This document shows positions 18,835 through 27,431 of a stretch of 64,000 nucleotides of DNA, piece by piece. Below the pieces are notes generated by a model. That model worked only from the letters and a program-made list of their open reading frames with translations, was not told the origin of the DNA and searched no databases. Position 1 is the first letter of the stretch, and every line of letters starts with the position of its first letter. The translations under genes were made by a program, and so were the position numbers. The stretch lies in the NCBI GenBank assembly GCA_951812615.1, contig CATOSU010000002.1, positions 744,001 through 808,000 on the forward strand, written 5' to 3'. The DNA comes from an uncultured Paracoccaceae bacterium (GTDB taxonomy: Bacteria > Pseudomonadota > Alphaproteobacteria > Rhodobacterales > Rhodobacteraceae).

Positions 18835-20676
18835 ATGGACGGAGCACCCGAAATGGTTTCACGCCGTGGCTTGTTCCGCGGCCGGTTCGGCACCAAACCG
18901 GAGACCGCTGAAGGCTGGTATTCCGTCGAAGGTATTGCCGCGGGTCCGGGCGATGTGTTCTGGGATGGCTGGGCCGATGACGAGGGCGTCTTCGTCGTTG
19001 GCGACGATGGAGTCATTTTCCATTTCGACGGTATTGACTGGCAACGTCAGCTCGCGCCCGCCCCGGTCCCGATCCACGCCCTTTGGGGCACAGACAGGTC
19101 CGATCTGTGGGCGGTTGGCTGGATGGGTCTGATTCTGCACCATGACGGTGCAGAATGGCAACAGATGCGCGGCTGTGTCGTAGACGCTGCGGGTAAGTAC
19201 CCCTCGGTTCCCGAAAACACGCCGCTTTTTGATATTTGCGGCACCGATGATGGGCGCGCCTGGGCCGTTGGGGATCGTGGTACAATTCTGCATTTCAACG
19301 GAACCGGCTGGGTCACGGAGGACTCCGGCACACGGGCGCATCTGCGGTCTGTGATCGTGCTGGGGGACGGGCATGTGATGGCCTCCGGCGGCGACGGAAC
19401 TGTCCTGTGCCGCGACGAAGACGGCAGGTGGAAGGTGCTGTCCTGCTCTGTCTCTTCGAACTTCACGGCTGCCCTTGCTCTGGGCGATCATGGTGCCCTG
19501 TTGGCCGGTGGACGATATTTCGTTGATGCCAACGGGTTTCGCGGGGACCTTGTTTTGTGGAATGGGGAGACGTTTGAAAAACTCTTCTCCGACATGGAAT
19601 TCAGCCGCTTCCGGGCAGTCGGTTCAGTGGCTGAAGGTATCGTTACCCTTGGCGATGCCGGGCATATCCATCTGATCCGCGAGGATCGCGTTGACCGGGT
19701 CCAAAGTGGTACAGGCCACGATCTGCTGGGATTGGTCAACCTGCCGTCGGGCGAAGCGCTCGCGATCGGTGACTTTGGCACAATCCTGGTGGGCGACAGC
19801 AAAGCATTGTCCTGCTTTGCCCCCGCAGTTCTGGCAGGGGATGACACAACGCTTTGGGCAGAAATGGACAGCGGCACAGATCGCCAGCTCTGGGGTATTT
19901 GGCACGACCCGGCTCAGGACGAAGTTTTTGCCTGCGGTGAAGAGGGCACGGTCCTGTGTCTGGATCGCGGCAAATGGACCCCGCTTCCGCCAGCGGGTGA
20001 GCTTGGCATCCACGATCTTGCCCGCGCGCCCGATGGGGGCCTTCTGGCTGCGGGGCAATTGGGTGAGATACATCATTTCGACGGCCAGACCTGGCGCAAA
20101 CATTTCGACCTTTTGATGGATGTCACACTGTTGTCGATCTGGTCGGATGGTGCCGGTCAGATTTTTGCCGCGGGTGATGAGGGCCTTGTTCTGCGATGGA
20201 ATGGCGCCGATTGGGAGCGCATGCCGTCGGGCACAAAAAGCGCACTATATGGTCTTTGGGGCATGGATGCCGACCACCTTTTGGCCGTGGGGGATTTTGG
20301 CCAGGTCATGCGTTGGAACGGAACCAGATGGGACGAATTCAACGCCGGGACCGAGCATTTCCTTTTTGACGTTTGGGGCCGGTCGTTGGACGATATCTTC
20401 ATCGTCGGTCTCTCTGGCACCATCGGCCACTTTGATGGTGCTCGCTGGAGCATCACACCCGCGCGGGCGCGCAACGACCTTCTTGCGGTGGCTGGCACCG
20501 ACACGGACGTGGTCGCGGTGGGGGCCGCAGGCGCAGCCGCCCGGCACGACGGCAAGCGCTGGCACATGGACCCCACCGGGACAACTGCTGGCCTTCGGGC
20601 AACGACGGTTGATGGCGCCGGACGATACTTGGCAGCAGGTGACCAGGGAACCATTCTGATGCGCGCCGCAAATTGA
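18835..20676 (+). CDS. Large beta-propeller repeat protein of unknown function
   Basis: 613 aa. Composed of roughly 11-13 repeats of about 45 residues with the pattern (L)-x-x-I/VWG-x(5)-(D/I)-x-x-VG-x-x-G-x-I-x-x-(H/R)-(F/W)-(D/N)G-x-x-W, e.g. DLWAVGWMGLILHHDGAEW and HLLAVGDFGQVMRWNGTRW, a WD/BNR/Ycf48-like propeller. No hydrophobic signal is seen; the N-terminus carries SRRGLFRGRF, a twin-arginine-like string without a hydrophobic core. It follows the Mrp-like gene with no gap (TAA-ATG), so it is co-translated with the ddh-type operon. Role unknown; a cofactor-insertion scaffold or quality-control partner is possible. An alternative start is ATG 18853. Confidence 0.75.
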   Translation: MDGAPEMVSRRGLFRGRFGTKPETAEGWYSVEGIAAGPGDVFWDGWADDEGVFVVGDDGVIFHFDGIDWQRQLAPAPVPIHALWGTDRSDLWAVGWMGLILHHDGAEWQQMRGCVVDAAGKYPSVPENTPLFDICGTDDGRAWAVGDRGTILHFNGTGWVTEDSGTRAHLRSVIVLGDGHVMASGGDGTVLCRDEDGRWKVLSCSVSSNFTAALALGDHGALLAGGRYFVDANGFRGDLVLWNGETFEKLFSDMEFSRFRAVGSVAEGIVTLGDAGHIHLIREDRVDRVQSGTGHDLLGLVNLPSGEALAIGDFGTILVGDSKALSCFAPAVLAGDDTTLWAEMDSGTDRQLWGIWHDPAQDEVFACGEEGTVLCLDRGKWTPLPPAGELGIHDLARAPDGGLLAAGQLGEIHHFDGQTWRKHFDLLMDVTLLSIWSDGAGQIFAAGDEGLVLRWNGADWERMPSGTKSALYGLWGMDADHLLAVGDFGQVMRWNGTRWDEFNAGTEHFLFDVWGRSLDDIFIVGLSGTIGHFDGARWSITPARARNDLLAVAGTDTDVVAVGAAGAAARHDGKRWHMDPTGTTAGLRATTVDGAGRYLAAGDQGTILMRAAN

Positions 20677-20693
20677 ATGTGCTGAACGACAGG

Positions 20694-21238
20694 TGTTGAT
20701 TTCTGCTGAGAAGTGACCCGGTATATTCACCGAGAATTGACCCACCCTTGATTATTTCTCAGCGGTTATGTTGTGGTCAATGTTGGCGTCTCCTTTCTTT
20801 CGTTCTTTGCCGCCTCGAAACTGGCCTTGAAGCGGTAGCTGTCATTGCCGGTTTCCAGGATGTGGCTCCTTGCGTGACTTCCGCGTTTGCGCCAGCAGCC
20901 AGGCTGACAGCCGGTCCGCATAAGGGTCCAGCTTGCTCGGCCGAGGCGGGCCTTGAACTTCGGCCCGACCACGCCCTCGCGCAGGTACTTCCTGATGGTG
21001 TTGCGAGACAGGCCCGTGCGTCGCGATATCTCGCGGATTGGCATTTTGTCACGCAATGCCCCCTCTCACACATGCAAGCATGTGTTGCCGGGCAATGAGC
21101 GTCGGATAGCACTCAAAAGCCCCATGTCGATCACTCCATATCTCCCCGACCGAAACCGTCAGGGCAATGTGTTCACATGGGTCAATTCTCAGTGAAAACT
21201 TGGGGAGCTACCGGGTCACTTCTCAGCGGAAATCAACA
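20694..21238. mobile_element. IS21-family element remnant (internally deleted)
   Basis: The ends are inverted copies. The left end begins TGTTGATTTC at 20694 and the right end finishes GAAATCAACA at 21238. The following blocks GCTGAGAAGTGACCCGGTA and GAGAATTGACCC recur inverted at both ends, the multiple terminal repeats of IS21 elements. Only 545 bp remain (full IS21 elements are ~2 kb) with a broken istA start and no istB. No clear target-site duplication is visible in the flanks. It inserted 17 bp after the stop of the propeller gene. Confidence 0.8.
20842..21056 (-). pseudogene. istA: IS21 transposase IstA N-terminal fragment, frameshifted
   Basis: The minus frame from 21056 encodes an IstA helix-turn-helix, PIREISRRTGLSRNTIRKYL. 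After GPKFKARLGR a one-base shift moves the conserved continuation PSKLDPYADRLSAWL into another frame, which ends at the stop at 20842-20844. The catalytic DDE part is missing. Not functional. Confidence 0.8.
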
Positions 21239-21323
21239 ATTAGAGGGAATCCTTTTCACCGGATTTGGTTGCCATGTTCCGAGTCGCAGTCCAAATATGA
21301 GAATGGATGACTTAAAACAATAG

Positions 21324-21338
21324 ACCATGGTTCATGGT
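21324..21338 (+). promoter_or_regulatory. Inverted repeat upstream of the merR-like start
   Basis: ACCATG-GTT-CATGGT is a perfect 6-bp inverted repeat with a 3-base spacer, ending 12 bp before the chosen start codon. Candidate autoregulatory operator. It overlaps the two upstream in-frame ATGs (21327, 21339), arguing against those as starts. Confidence 0.4.
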
Positions 21339-21350
21339 ATGGAGAACCCA

Positions 21351-21692
21351 ATGCGAATTGGAGAGCTTTCTGAACGTTCAGGCATCAGCCGGGATACGAT
21401 CCGGTTCTATGAGCGCAACGGGCTGATCTCGTCTGAATCCGGCGGCAGCGACACCAACAACTATCGCAACTATCCTGATGATAACCTTGTGAAGCTTGGT
21501 TTTTACACCAAGGCGCGGAGTGCGGGCATTTCGATTGCCGATCTGCGAGATATCATGGCGGCCATTGCCGGGCGCTGTGATGCACAGGTTGCAAAGACAG
21601 TTATCCGGGGCAAAATCGCCGAGCTGCGCGACAGAGCGGATCAGATAGGCAAGGTTGTCGAGTTTCTGGAGGAGGCTGTCGCGGAGGGCTGA
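21351..21692 (+). CDS. MerR-family transcriptional regulator
   Basis: 113 aa from ATG 21351 (MRIGELSERSGISRDTIRFYERNGLI), with GGAGA 10 bp upstream. N-terminal winged helix-turn-helix at 1-70, then a coiled-coil dimerisation helix (~78-112). There is no conserved C-terminal Cys set for metal binding: the only Cys is in AGRCDAQVA. The ligand is therefore unlikely to be a metal. It sits 58 bp upstream of, and probably controls, the iron alcohol dehydrogenase gene. Confidence 0.85.
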   Translation: MRIGELSERSGISRDTIRFYERNGLISSESGGSDTNNYRNYPDDNLVKLGFYTKARSAGISIADLRDIMAAIAGRCDAQVAKTVIRGKIAELRDRADQIGKVVEFLEEAVAEG

Positions 21693-21750
21693 GTTGCGCA
21701 TCGGTTGGCAGGATTGAAATCGTTGTATTGAGGACAGCAGGGGAAACATC

Positions 21751-22920
21751 ATGAAACCAGGCAGAGTCGCATTTTCGACCATGGAGGCTGTGGTCTTTGG
21801 CAAGCCGGCGCACGAAGCCCTGCGTCAAGAGGTCGAACGACTGGACGCGCACCGGATTTTCATCTTGGCCAGCGGAACCCTGAACCGGGAAACCGACGAG
21901 GTTGAGAAGATCGTCCAGACCCTGGGGTCCAGATGCACGGGTGTCTTCGACAAAATGGGCGCCCACGTCCCGCGTAAGGATGTGATCGAAGCGACGCGGG
22001 CAGCCCGGGAACTGGACGCTGATCTGATCGTGACCATCGGGGGCGGATCGCCGACCGACGCGGCCAAGGCAATTGCGCTTTGCCTGGCCAATGGCATCAC
22101 GACGCCAGAGGACATCGCCAGATTGCATCCGAAAACTGATGCTGCAGGGCAGCCATTGGCACCGGACTTCAAAGGCCCGTTGGTGCCGCAGATTTCCATT
22201 CCCACAACACTCTCTGCCGGAGAATACAGCGCCATTGCCGGTGTCACCGACGAGGCCACCGGCACCAAGACCATCCTGCGCCATCCCGGCATGATGCCGC
22301 GGGTGGTGATTTTGGACGCGGCCGTGGCTCGGCACACGCCGGAATGGCTGTTCCTGTCTACCGGTATTCGCGCGGTTGATCATTGCGTCGAGGGGATTTG
22401 CGCGGACACATCCAATCCTTACGGCGATGCACAGGCGTTGCGCGGGCTGGAGCTTCTGGCGACCGGGCTGGCCGCCGTAAAGACCGATGCCGCTGATGAT
22501 GCCGCGCGGCTGAATTGTCTCTTGGGCGCATGGCTGTCGATGGGGCCGCTGGTCAGCGGCGTACCGATGGGAGCAAGCCACGGGATCGGCTATGTCCTGG
22601 GCGCCCGGTTTGGTATACCGCACGGGCACACGTCCTGCCTGATGCTGCCTTCGGTCATGAAGTGGAACGCACCGGTTAACACGGAAAAACAGAAGCTGGT
22701 TTCGCACGCCTTGGGGCAACCGGATAAAGAGGCCGGCGTTTTGCTTGACGCGCTGGTCTCGGGGCTCGATTTACCGCGCGGGCTGTCGTCGGTCGGGATT
22801 GCGGACGACAAATTCGCCGAGATCGCCGAGGCGTCTCTGGCAACCCCTTGGGTGCCCCGGAACCCGCGCCGGATTTCAGGGGCAGAGGATGTTCTGCAAA
22901 TTCTCGAACTGGCCAAGTGA
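21751..22920 (+). CDS. Iron-containing alcohol dehydrogenase / maleylacetate reductase-like
   Basis: 389 aa. Nucleotide motif IGGGSPTDAAKA (near 95-106) and metal-site His residues in GIRAVDHCVEG and MGASHGIGYVLGARFGIPHGHTS place it in the type III (Fe) alcohol dehydrogenases, closest in style to maleylacetate reductases and 4-hydroxybutyrate dehydrogenase-like members. With a GntR regulator, an SDR and an acyl-CoA pathway next door, oxidation of a 4-hydroxyacid or reduction of a keto acid is plausible (inference). It ends 8 bp from the convergent GntR gene. Confidence 0.85.
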   Translation: MKPGRVAFSTMEAVVFGKPAHEALRQEVERLDAHRIFILASGTLNRETDEVEKIVQTLGSRCTGVFDKMGAHVPRKDVIEATRAARELDADLIVTIGGGSPTDAAKAIALCLANGITTPEDIARLHPKTDAAGQPLAPDFKGPLVPQISIPTTLSAGEYSAIAGVTDEATGTKTILRHPGMMPRVVILDAAVARHTPEWLFLSTGIRAVDHCVEGICADTSNPYGDAQALRGLELLATGLAAVKTDAADDAARLNCLLGAWLSMGPLVSGVPMGASHGIGYVLGARFGIPHGHTSCLMLPSVMKWNAPVNTEKQKLVSHALGQPDKEAGVLLDALVSGLDLPRGLSSVGIADDKFAEIAEASLATPWVPRNPRRISGAEDVLQILELAK

Positions 22921-22927
22921 AGTTGGG

Positions 22928-23677
22928 CTAGTCTTTCACCTTTGCCGGTGGAAGGGCTGCCGGATCGCTCATATCGAGGCTGGCCAGTTCATAGCCTTTG
23001 CGAAAATCGTTGAGGTGCTTGGCCATCCATTCCCGAGCCTCGTCCGCATCACCCCATTTGATGGCCTGCAGGATCTTCTCGTGCGCGGTCAGCAATCGCT
23101 CACTTGCATTCAGCCCCGACATGACCGCCTGGAAGGACGGATAGAACAGGTCGCTGATCGGTAGCCGCAACGCCTGAATCACCCGGTTCCCCGCGGCAAT
23201 GGCGATCAGTTCGTGGAATTCGATATCCAGCCGCACCAGTTTGTCGGGGTCGCCCAAAGCCGCCCGGGTTTGTGCAATGTTGTCCTCCAAAGCCTTGAGG
23301 TCGTCGAGGGTTCGCCTGCGTGCAGCAGCCTCTGCGGCGGCGGGATCAAGTGCGCTGATCGCCTCCCAGATCTCTTCGAAGGTCACGCCGTTCATCACCA
23401 TCGGTGTGATCAGGCGGCGTGACAATTCCTGCGTGTCTGGGGCGGATACAAAGAGCTTTCGCTTGCCCGGTTCGCGGCGCACCAGCCCCAATTGTTCCAG
23501 CGACCTGATGGCCTCGCGCACCGTCGATCGGTGGATGCTGTTATCGCTGGCCAGAACCGTTTCGACCGGCAAGCGTTCCCCGGGCTGCAACTCTCCCACA
23601 AGGATTTTTTGCTGTAGCGCCAGGGCGACCTGACGGAAAATGGGCAAGTTGTCAGCGTTGTTCAGGTTCAGTTTCAT
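22928..23677 (-). CDS. GntR/FadR-family transcriptional regulator
   Basis: 249 aa. N-terminal winged helix PIFRQVALALQQKILVGELQPGERLPVE followed by RSTVREAIRSLEQLGLVRR; C-terminal FCD effector domain (~90-235) with DIEFHELIAIAAGN and the metal-site His in LLTAHEKILQAI. Divergent from the SDR gene, with a clear palindrome between them. FCD regulators usually bind small carboxylic acids, fitting an organic-acid pathway. Confidence 0.9.
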   Translation of the reverse strand: MKLNLNNADNLPIFRQVALALQQKILVGELQPGERLPVETVLASDNSIHRSTVREAIRSLEQLGLVRREPGKRKLFVSAPDTQELSRRLITPMVMNGVTFEEIWEAISALDPAAAEAAARRRTLDDLKALEDNIAQTRAALGDPDKLVRLDIEFHELIAIAAGNRVIQALRLPISDLFYPSFQAVMSGLNASERLLTAHEKILQAIKWGDADEAREWMAKHLNDFRKGYELASLDMSDPAALPPAKVKD

Positions 23678-23751
23678 TCGATATGGCCTTTGGCGATTGA
23701 AGGCGAATTGCAGCGGATTCTAACATGGTGACCGACTGAAACTCCAGAAAC

Positions 23752-23784
23752 TTAATGTCTTTGGCGGTTAATGTCCGACATTAA
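23752..23784. promoter_or_regulatory. Palindromic GntR operator between gntR and SDR genes
   Basis: A perfect 17-bp palindrome TTAATGTC-C-GACATTAA lies at 23768-23784, and an extra half-site TTAATGTC lies at 23752-23759. It sits 74 bp from the GntR start and 70 bp from the SDR start. The size and central single-base spacer fit a FadR-subfamily operator. Confidence 0.7.
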
Positions 23785-23854
23785 CGTTGTCGGGCCCCGT
23801 GGGGGGTGTTAGCTTTTGAGCAAGCATAATCCATGAAACAGGGCACCTAAGGCG

Positions 23855-24604
23855 ATGCTGAAAGATAAAGTGGCGCTGGTGACCGGGGCGTCATCAGGGT
23901 TGGGCCATCGGTTCGCCCAAATCCTTGCCTCCGAGGGCGCAACCGTTGCCGCCGCGGCTCGTAGTACGGACAAGTTGGACGAGCTGGTGTTTGAGATCGA
24001 ACGCAAAGGCGGCATGGCCCATGCCTATGCTTTCGATGCCGCGGACCCGGACGCTCCCGATCTCCTGATAGAGGCGATCTCGGCGAAATGCGGCGTGCCG
24101 GACATCCTGATCAACAATGCCGGGATCAGCCTGCCCGCACGGGCACACAAGGCTACGTTGGATCAGTTCGAGCAAACCATGGCTGTCAATGTGCGCACAC
24201 CCTGGCGCTTATCCCAGCTTTGCGCCCAGCGCTGGATCGATGCCGGCACGGAAGGGTGTATCGTCAACGTATCCTCGGTGCTGTCCCGACGCGCGGGCAT
24301 GGGTGTGTCGCTCTATTCAATGTCCAAGGCCGCGATCCAACATCTCACGGCGGGGCACGCGCTGGAATGGGCAAAATACGGTATTCGCGTCAATGCGCTT
24401 TGCCCGGGCTACATCAGGACGTCGATCAACGACGCGTATTGGGAGACCGACCTTGGCAAGGCGGAACTTGCCAAACTGCCGCGCGGTCGCGTTGGCACGC
24501 CCGCCGATCTGGATAGCGCGCTGTTGTTCCTGGTCGACCCGCGCAGTCATTTCGTGAACGGTGAGGCGTTGACCGTCGATGACGCGCAGAGCTGGGCGAT
24601 CTAA
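23855..24604 (+). CDS. Short-chain dehydrogenase/reductase
   Basis: 249 aa classical SDR. TGASSGLG cofactor motif (10-17), NNAGIS, catalytic Ser in NVSSV and YSMSK (Tyr-x3-Lys). The adenine-binding region reads AAARSTDKLDEL, compatible with NADP(H) preference. C-terminus FVNGEALTVDDAQSW is typical of 3-oxoacyl reductase-like members. Its last 4 bp overlap the convergent acyl-CoA ligase gene. In the levulinate pathway an SDR of this type (LvaD) reduces 4-ketovaleryl-CoA; the same role is inferred here from the neighbours. Confidence 0.87.
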   Translation: MLKDKVALVTGASSGLGHRFAQILASEGATVAAAARSTDKLDELVFEIERKGGMAHAYAFDAADPDAPDLLIEAISAKCGVPDILINNAGISLPARAHKATLDQFEQTMAVNVRTPWRLSQLCAQRWIDAGTEGCIVNVSSVLSRRAGMGVSLYSMSKAAIQHLTAGHALEWAKYGIRVNALCPGYIRTSINDAYWETDLGKAELAKLPRGRVGTPADLDSALLFLVDPRSHFVNGEALTVDDAQSWAI

Positions 24605-26211
24605 CCGTCAACACCCTCGAATTCCTGCGCCTTCAGAATGCGGCGCTGGATCTTGCCGGTGGTGGTTTTCGGCAACTCGCCGACAAACGCAATCTCCCGC
24701 GGATACTTGTAGGGTGCGGTACGTTCCTTGACGAAGCTTTGAAGCTCTTTGACCAGCATGTCATCGCCGGAAATCCCGTCTTTGAGAATGATGAAAGCCT
24801 TAACCACCTCGCCCCGTGTCTCATCCGGGCTGGCCACCGCGGCGCATTCCAGCACGGCGTCATGCTCCATCAACGCGTTTTCAACCTCCATGGGGCCAAT
24901 CCTGTACCCCGAGGAATTGATCAGGTCGTCATCGCGCCCGCCGAAGAACAGGTATCCGTCGTCATCCATGCTGGCGGTATCGCCGGTCAGGAACCATGTG
25001 ACGCCGTCGATCTCGGTGAAATTCTCCGCCGTCTTCTCGGGGTTGTTCCAGTAGCCCAGCATGATCTGCGGGTTAGGATATCGAATGGCCAGCTGACCCG
25101 GATCGCCCGTCGCAGCATGGCCTCCGGCATCGGCCAGAATAGCCGCCTCGGTCCCCGGAAGGGGTCTGCCCATCGAGCCTGGTTTAACGGCCATTTCCTT
25201 GTAGTTGAGCACCGTCATCAGCGTTTCTGTCTGGCCATAGCCGTCCAGCAAGGGCGCCCCGGTTTTTTCAGACCAGGCGCGGACGATCTCGGGGTTGACC
25301 GACTCACCTGCGGACACCGACAGCCGCAGCGACGACAGGTCCCGGCTGCTTGTGTCCAGTTGCACCAGGTGCCGGATTTCCGTGGCCGCGGCACAGAAAA
25401 CGCTGACTTTGTAGCGCTCCAGCAGATCGATCCGTTTCTCCGCATCAAACGGCCCGTCATAGAACAGCACCGTCGCCCCGCAGCTCCACGGACCATAGAG
25501 GATCGACGTGCCGGCCTTGGACCATCCTGTATCGGCTGTGCACCACATGACGTCGTCTTTGCGCAATGACAGCCAGTACCACGCCGAAACGCGCCAGGAA
25601 AACAGCCCCCGGCTGGAATGCAACACGCCCTTGGGCATACCCGTCGAGCCGGACGTGTAGAACATGATCGCGGGGTCTTCGGCCTGCACCCTGGCTGGCG
25701 TGAAATCCTTGCTGTGACGGGTCATCTCGGTCTCAAAGCTATCCCACCCATCGGCCTCCCCAACACAGAGCCGCACCGGCACATGGGGCGGGATCTTGTC
25801 GACTTCGGCTGCAATCGTCACAGCGGCAACCGACCCGGAATGCTGCAACCGATAGTCGATGTCTTTTTGGGTGAGCATCGTCACACAGGGGATCGGAATA
25901 GCGCCCAGCTTGTTGCACCCAACCAGCGCGATCTGCCATTCGGGCAGGCGCGGCAGCATCACGAGAACCCGGTCACCTTTCTTCACGCCTTTGGAGGTCA
26001 GATAGTTGGCGAACCGGTTGCTCAGATCGCGGATATCGGCGTAGGTAAACCGCCGCTCTTCCCCGGTGTCGCCCACCCAGATCAACGCCATGCGCGCGCG
26101 GTCTGCCGCCCAGGCATCCACCACCTCGCCGCCATAGTTGAACGTCTCGGGAATGTCCCAATCAAAGCCTTGATACGCCGCTTCATAGCTTGTCATCTCA
26201 ACGCGTTTCAT
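24601..26211 (-). CDS. Acyl-CoA synthetase (AMP-forming, medium-chain type)
   Basis: 536 aa. ANL-superfamily motifs: FYTSGSTGMPKG, GYGQTETL, LTGDTASMDDDGYLFFGGR, DDLINSSGYRIGP and the C-terminal catalytic lysine region PKTTTGKIQRR. It activates a carboxylic acid to its CoA thioester. Third gene of the minus-strand operon kinase - acyl-CoA dehydrogenase - ligase (26 bp after the dehydrogenase). Role as LvaE-like ligase is inferred from context. Confidence 0.9.
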   Translation of the reverse strand: MKRVEMTSYEAAYQGFDWDIPETFNYGGEVVDAWAADRARMALIWVGDTGEERRFTYADIRDLSNRFANYLTSKGVKKGDRVLVMLPRLPEWQIALVGCNKLGAIPIPCVTMLTQKDIDYRLQHSGSVAAVTIAAEVDKIPPHVPVRLCVGEADGWDSFETEMTRHSKDFTPARVQAEDPAIMFYTSGSTGMPKGVLHSSRGLFSWRVSAWYWLSLRKDDVMWCTADTGWSKAGTSILYGPWSCGATVLFYDGPFDAEKRIDLLERYKVSVFCAAATEIRHLVQLDTSSRDLSSLRLSVSAGESVNPEIVRAWSEKTGAPLLDGYGQTETLMTVLNYKEMAVKPGSMGRPLPGTEAAILADAGGHAATGDPGQLAIRYPNPQIMLGYWNNPEKTAENFTEIDGVTWFLTGDTASMDDDGYLFFGGRDDDLINSSGYRIGPMEVENALMEHDAVLECAAVASPDETRGEVVKAFIILKDGISGDDMLVKELQSFVKERTAPYKYPREIAFVGELPKTTTGKIQRRILKAQEFEGVDG

Positions 26212-26237
26212 GGGCGCTCCCTTTCGTCACAGGCCGT

Positions 26238-27413
26238 TCAGTTGGACTTCATGATGCGGCGCGAAATGGCCCATTTGTGCACCTCGGACGGGCCGTCATA
26301 GATGCGGAAGGCGCGGGTTTCACGGAACACCTGTTCGACGATCGTGTCCTGCGTGACACCCATCCCGCCAAGGATCTGAACGCAACGATCAGCGATGCGG
26401 AACAAGGCTTCGGAGACCGAGGTTTTCACCATCGAGCTTTCGTGACGGCCATGATTGCCCTGATCCAACAGGTCGCACGCCCACCAGGTCATCAGGCGAC
26501 ATTGCTGCAGCTCCATCTCGTTCTCGGCCAGCATGGCGCCGATCTCTCCGTGACGGCCGATGGGCATGCCAAAAGCCTCTCGATTGCGGGCGTAATCGAG
26601 CGCAATCTTGTGTGCCCGCACCGCCCCGCCCAGCCAGCGCATGCAGTGAGTCAGGCGCGCGGGCGCCAGTCGCACCTGGACATAGCGAAACCCCTCGCCC
26701 ACCTCGCCCAGCACGTTTTCGGCCGGAATCCGTAAGTTGTCGAACGTCACCTCCCAATGGCCGCTGGTGAAGGAACTGTCGAGCGTGTCGAGTTCCCGCG
26801 ACAGGATGATCCCCGGCGCATCCATGTCCGAGATCAGCATGGTCGGGCCGCCGGGTTTGCCACCGGACGCTTCGACATCGCAGAATATGATCGTGAACCC
26901 CGCGCCCTTGGCCCCGGTGATCAGCCATTTGACCCCGTTCACCACGAAATCATCGCCGTCGTAACAGGCCTTGGTTTTCAACTCGGAGGGATCGGCCCCC
27001 GCACCCCCGGGTTCGGTCATCGAAAAGCACGACCTGATTTCGCCCGCTACGAAGGGCTTTAGCCACCTGTCTTTCTGTGCCTGTGTCGCAACCTTGTCGA
27101 GAAGGTTCATGTTGCCTTCGTCCGGCGCAGCGCAATGCATCGCTATTGGCCCGAGTGGCGACAGCCCGCAGGCCTCGAACGCAATAGCCATCGAAACGTG
27201 ATCGAGGCCCATGCCACCCAGCTCTTTCGCGGCCTGTGGCGTCATCAGCCCGGCCTGTCTTGCCAGTTGGTTCAGCTCCACGCGCAACTCGTCCGTCGGA
27301 CCATGCGCGGTGCTGCGCGGGTCCTTCTCGAATGGCACAACCTTTTCCATCACGAAGCTCTCGATACGCTCTTTCAGGGCGGCCTGCTCTGGGGTCATCT
27401 CAAAGGCAATCAT
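26238..27413 (-). CDS. Acyl-CoA dehydrogenase, ACAD10/11-like
   Basis: 391 aa. SCFSMTEPGGAGADPS (FAD/substrate loop), RLAPARLTHCMRWLG, ILGGMGVTQDTIVEQVFRE and C-terminal RIYDGPSEVHKW. The RL-x-P-x-R-x-x-HCMR block and APDEGNM loop are features of ACAD11-type enzymes, which act after phosphorylation of 4-hydroxyacyl-CoA by a kinase domain; in the operon the kinase-like gene is directly upstream. ACAD11-like identity is my reading of motifs, not a search result. Confidence 0.88.
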   Translation of the reverse strand: MIAFEMTPEQAALKERIESFVMEKVVPFEKDPRSTAHGPTDELRVELNQLARQAGLMTPQAAKELGGMGLDHVSMAIAFEACGLSPLGPIAMHCAAPDEGNMNLLDKVATQAQKDRWLKPFVAGEIRSCFSMTEPGGAGADPSELKTKACYDGDDFVVNGVKWLITGAKGAGFTIIFCDVEASGGKPGGPTMLISDMDAPGIILSRELDTLDSSFTSGHWEVTFDNLRIPAENVLGEVGEGFRYVQVRLAPARLTHCMRWLGGAVRAHKIALDYARNREAFGMPIGRHGEIGAMLAENEMELQQCRLMTWWACDLLDQGNHGRHESSMVKTSVSEALFRIADRCVQILGGMGVTQDTIVEQVFRETRAFRIYDGPSEVHKWAISRRIMKSN

Positions 27414-27431
27414 GGGTTGGGTCTTTCCTTG

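Noticed and set aside
20694-21238. Complete IS21 element
   Set aside because: Far too short, no istB, and istA is frameshifted and truncated.
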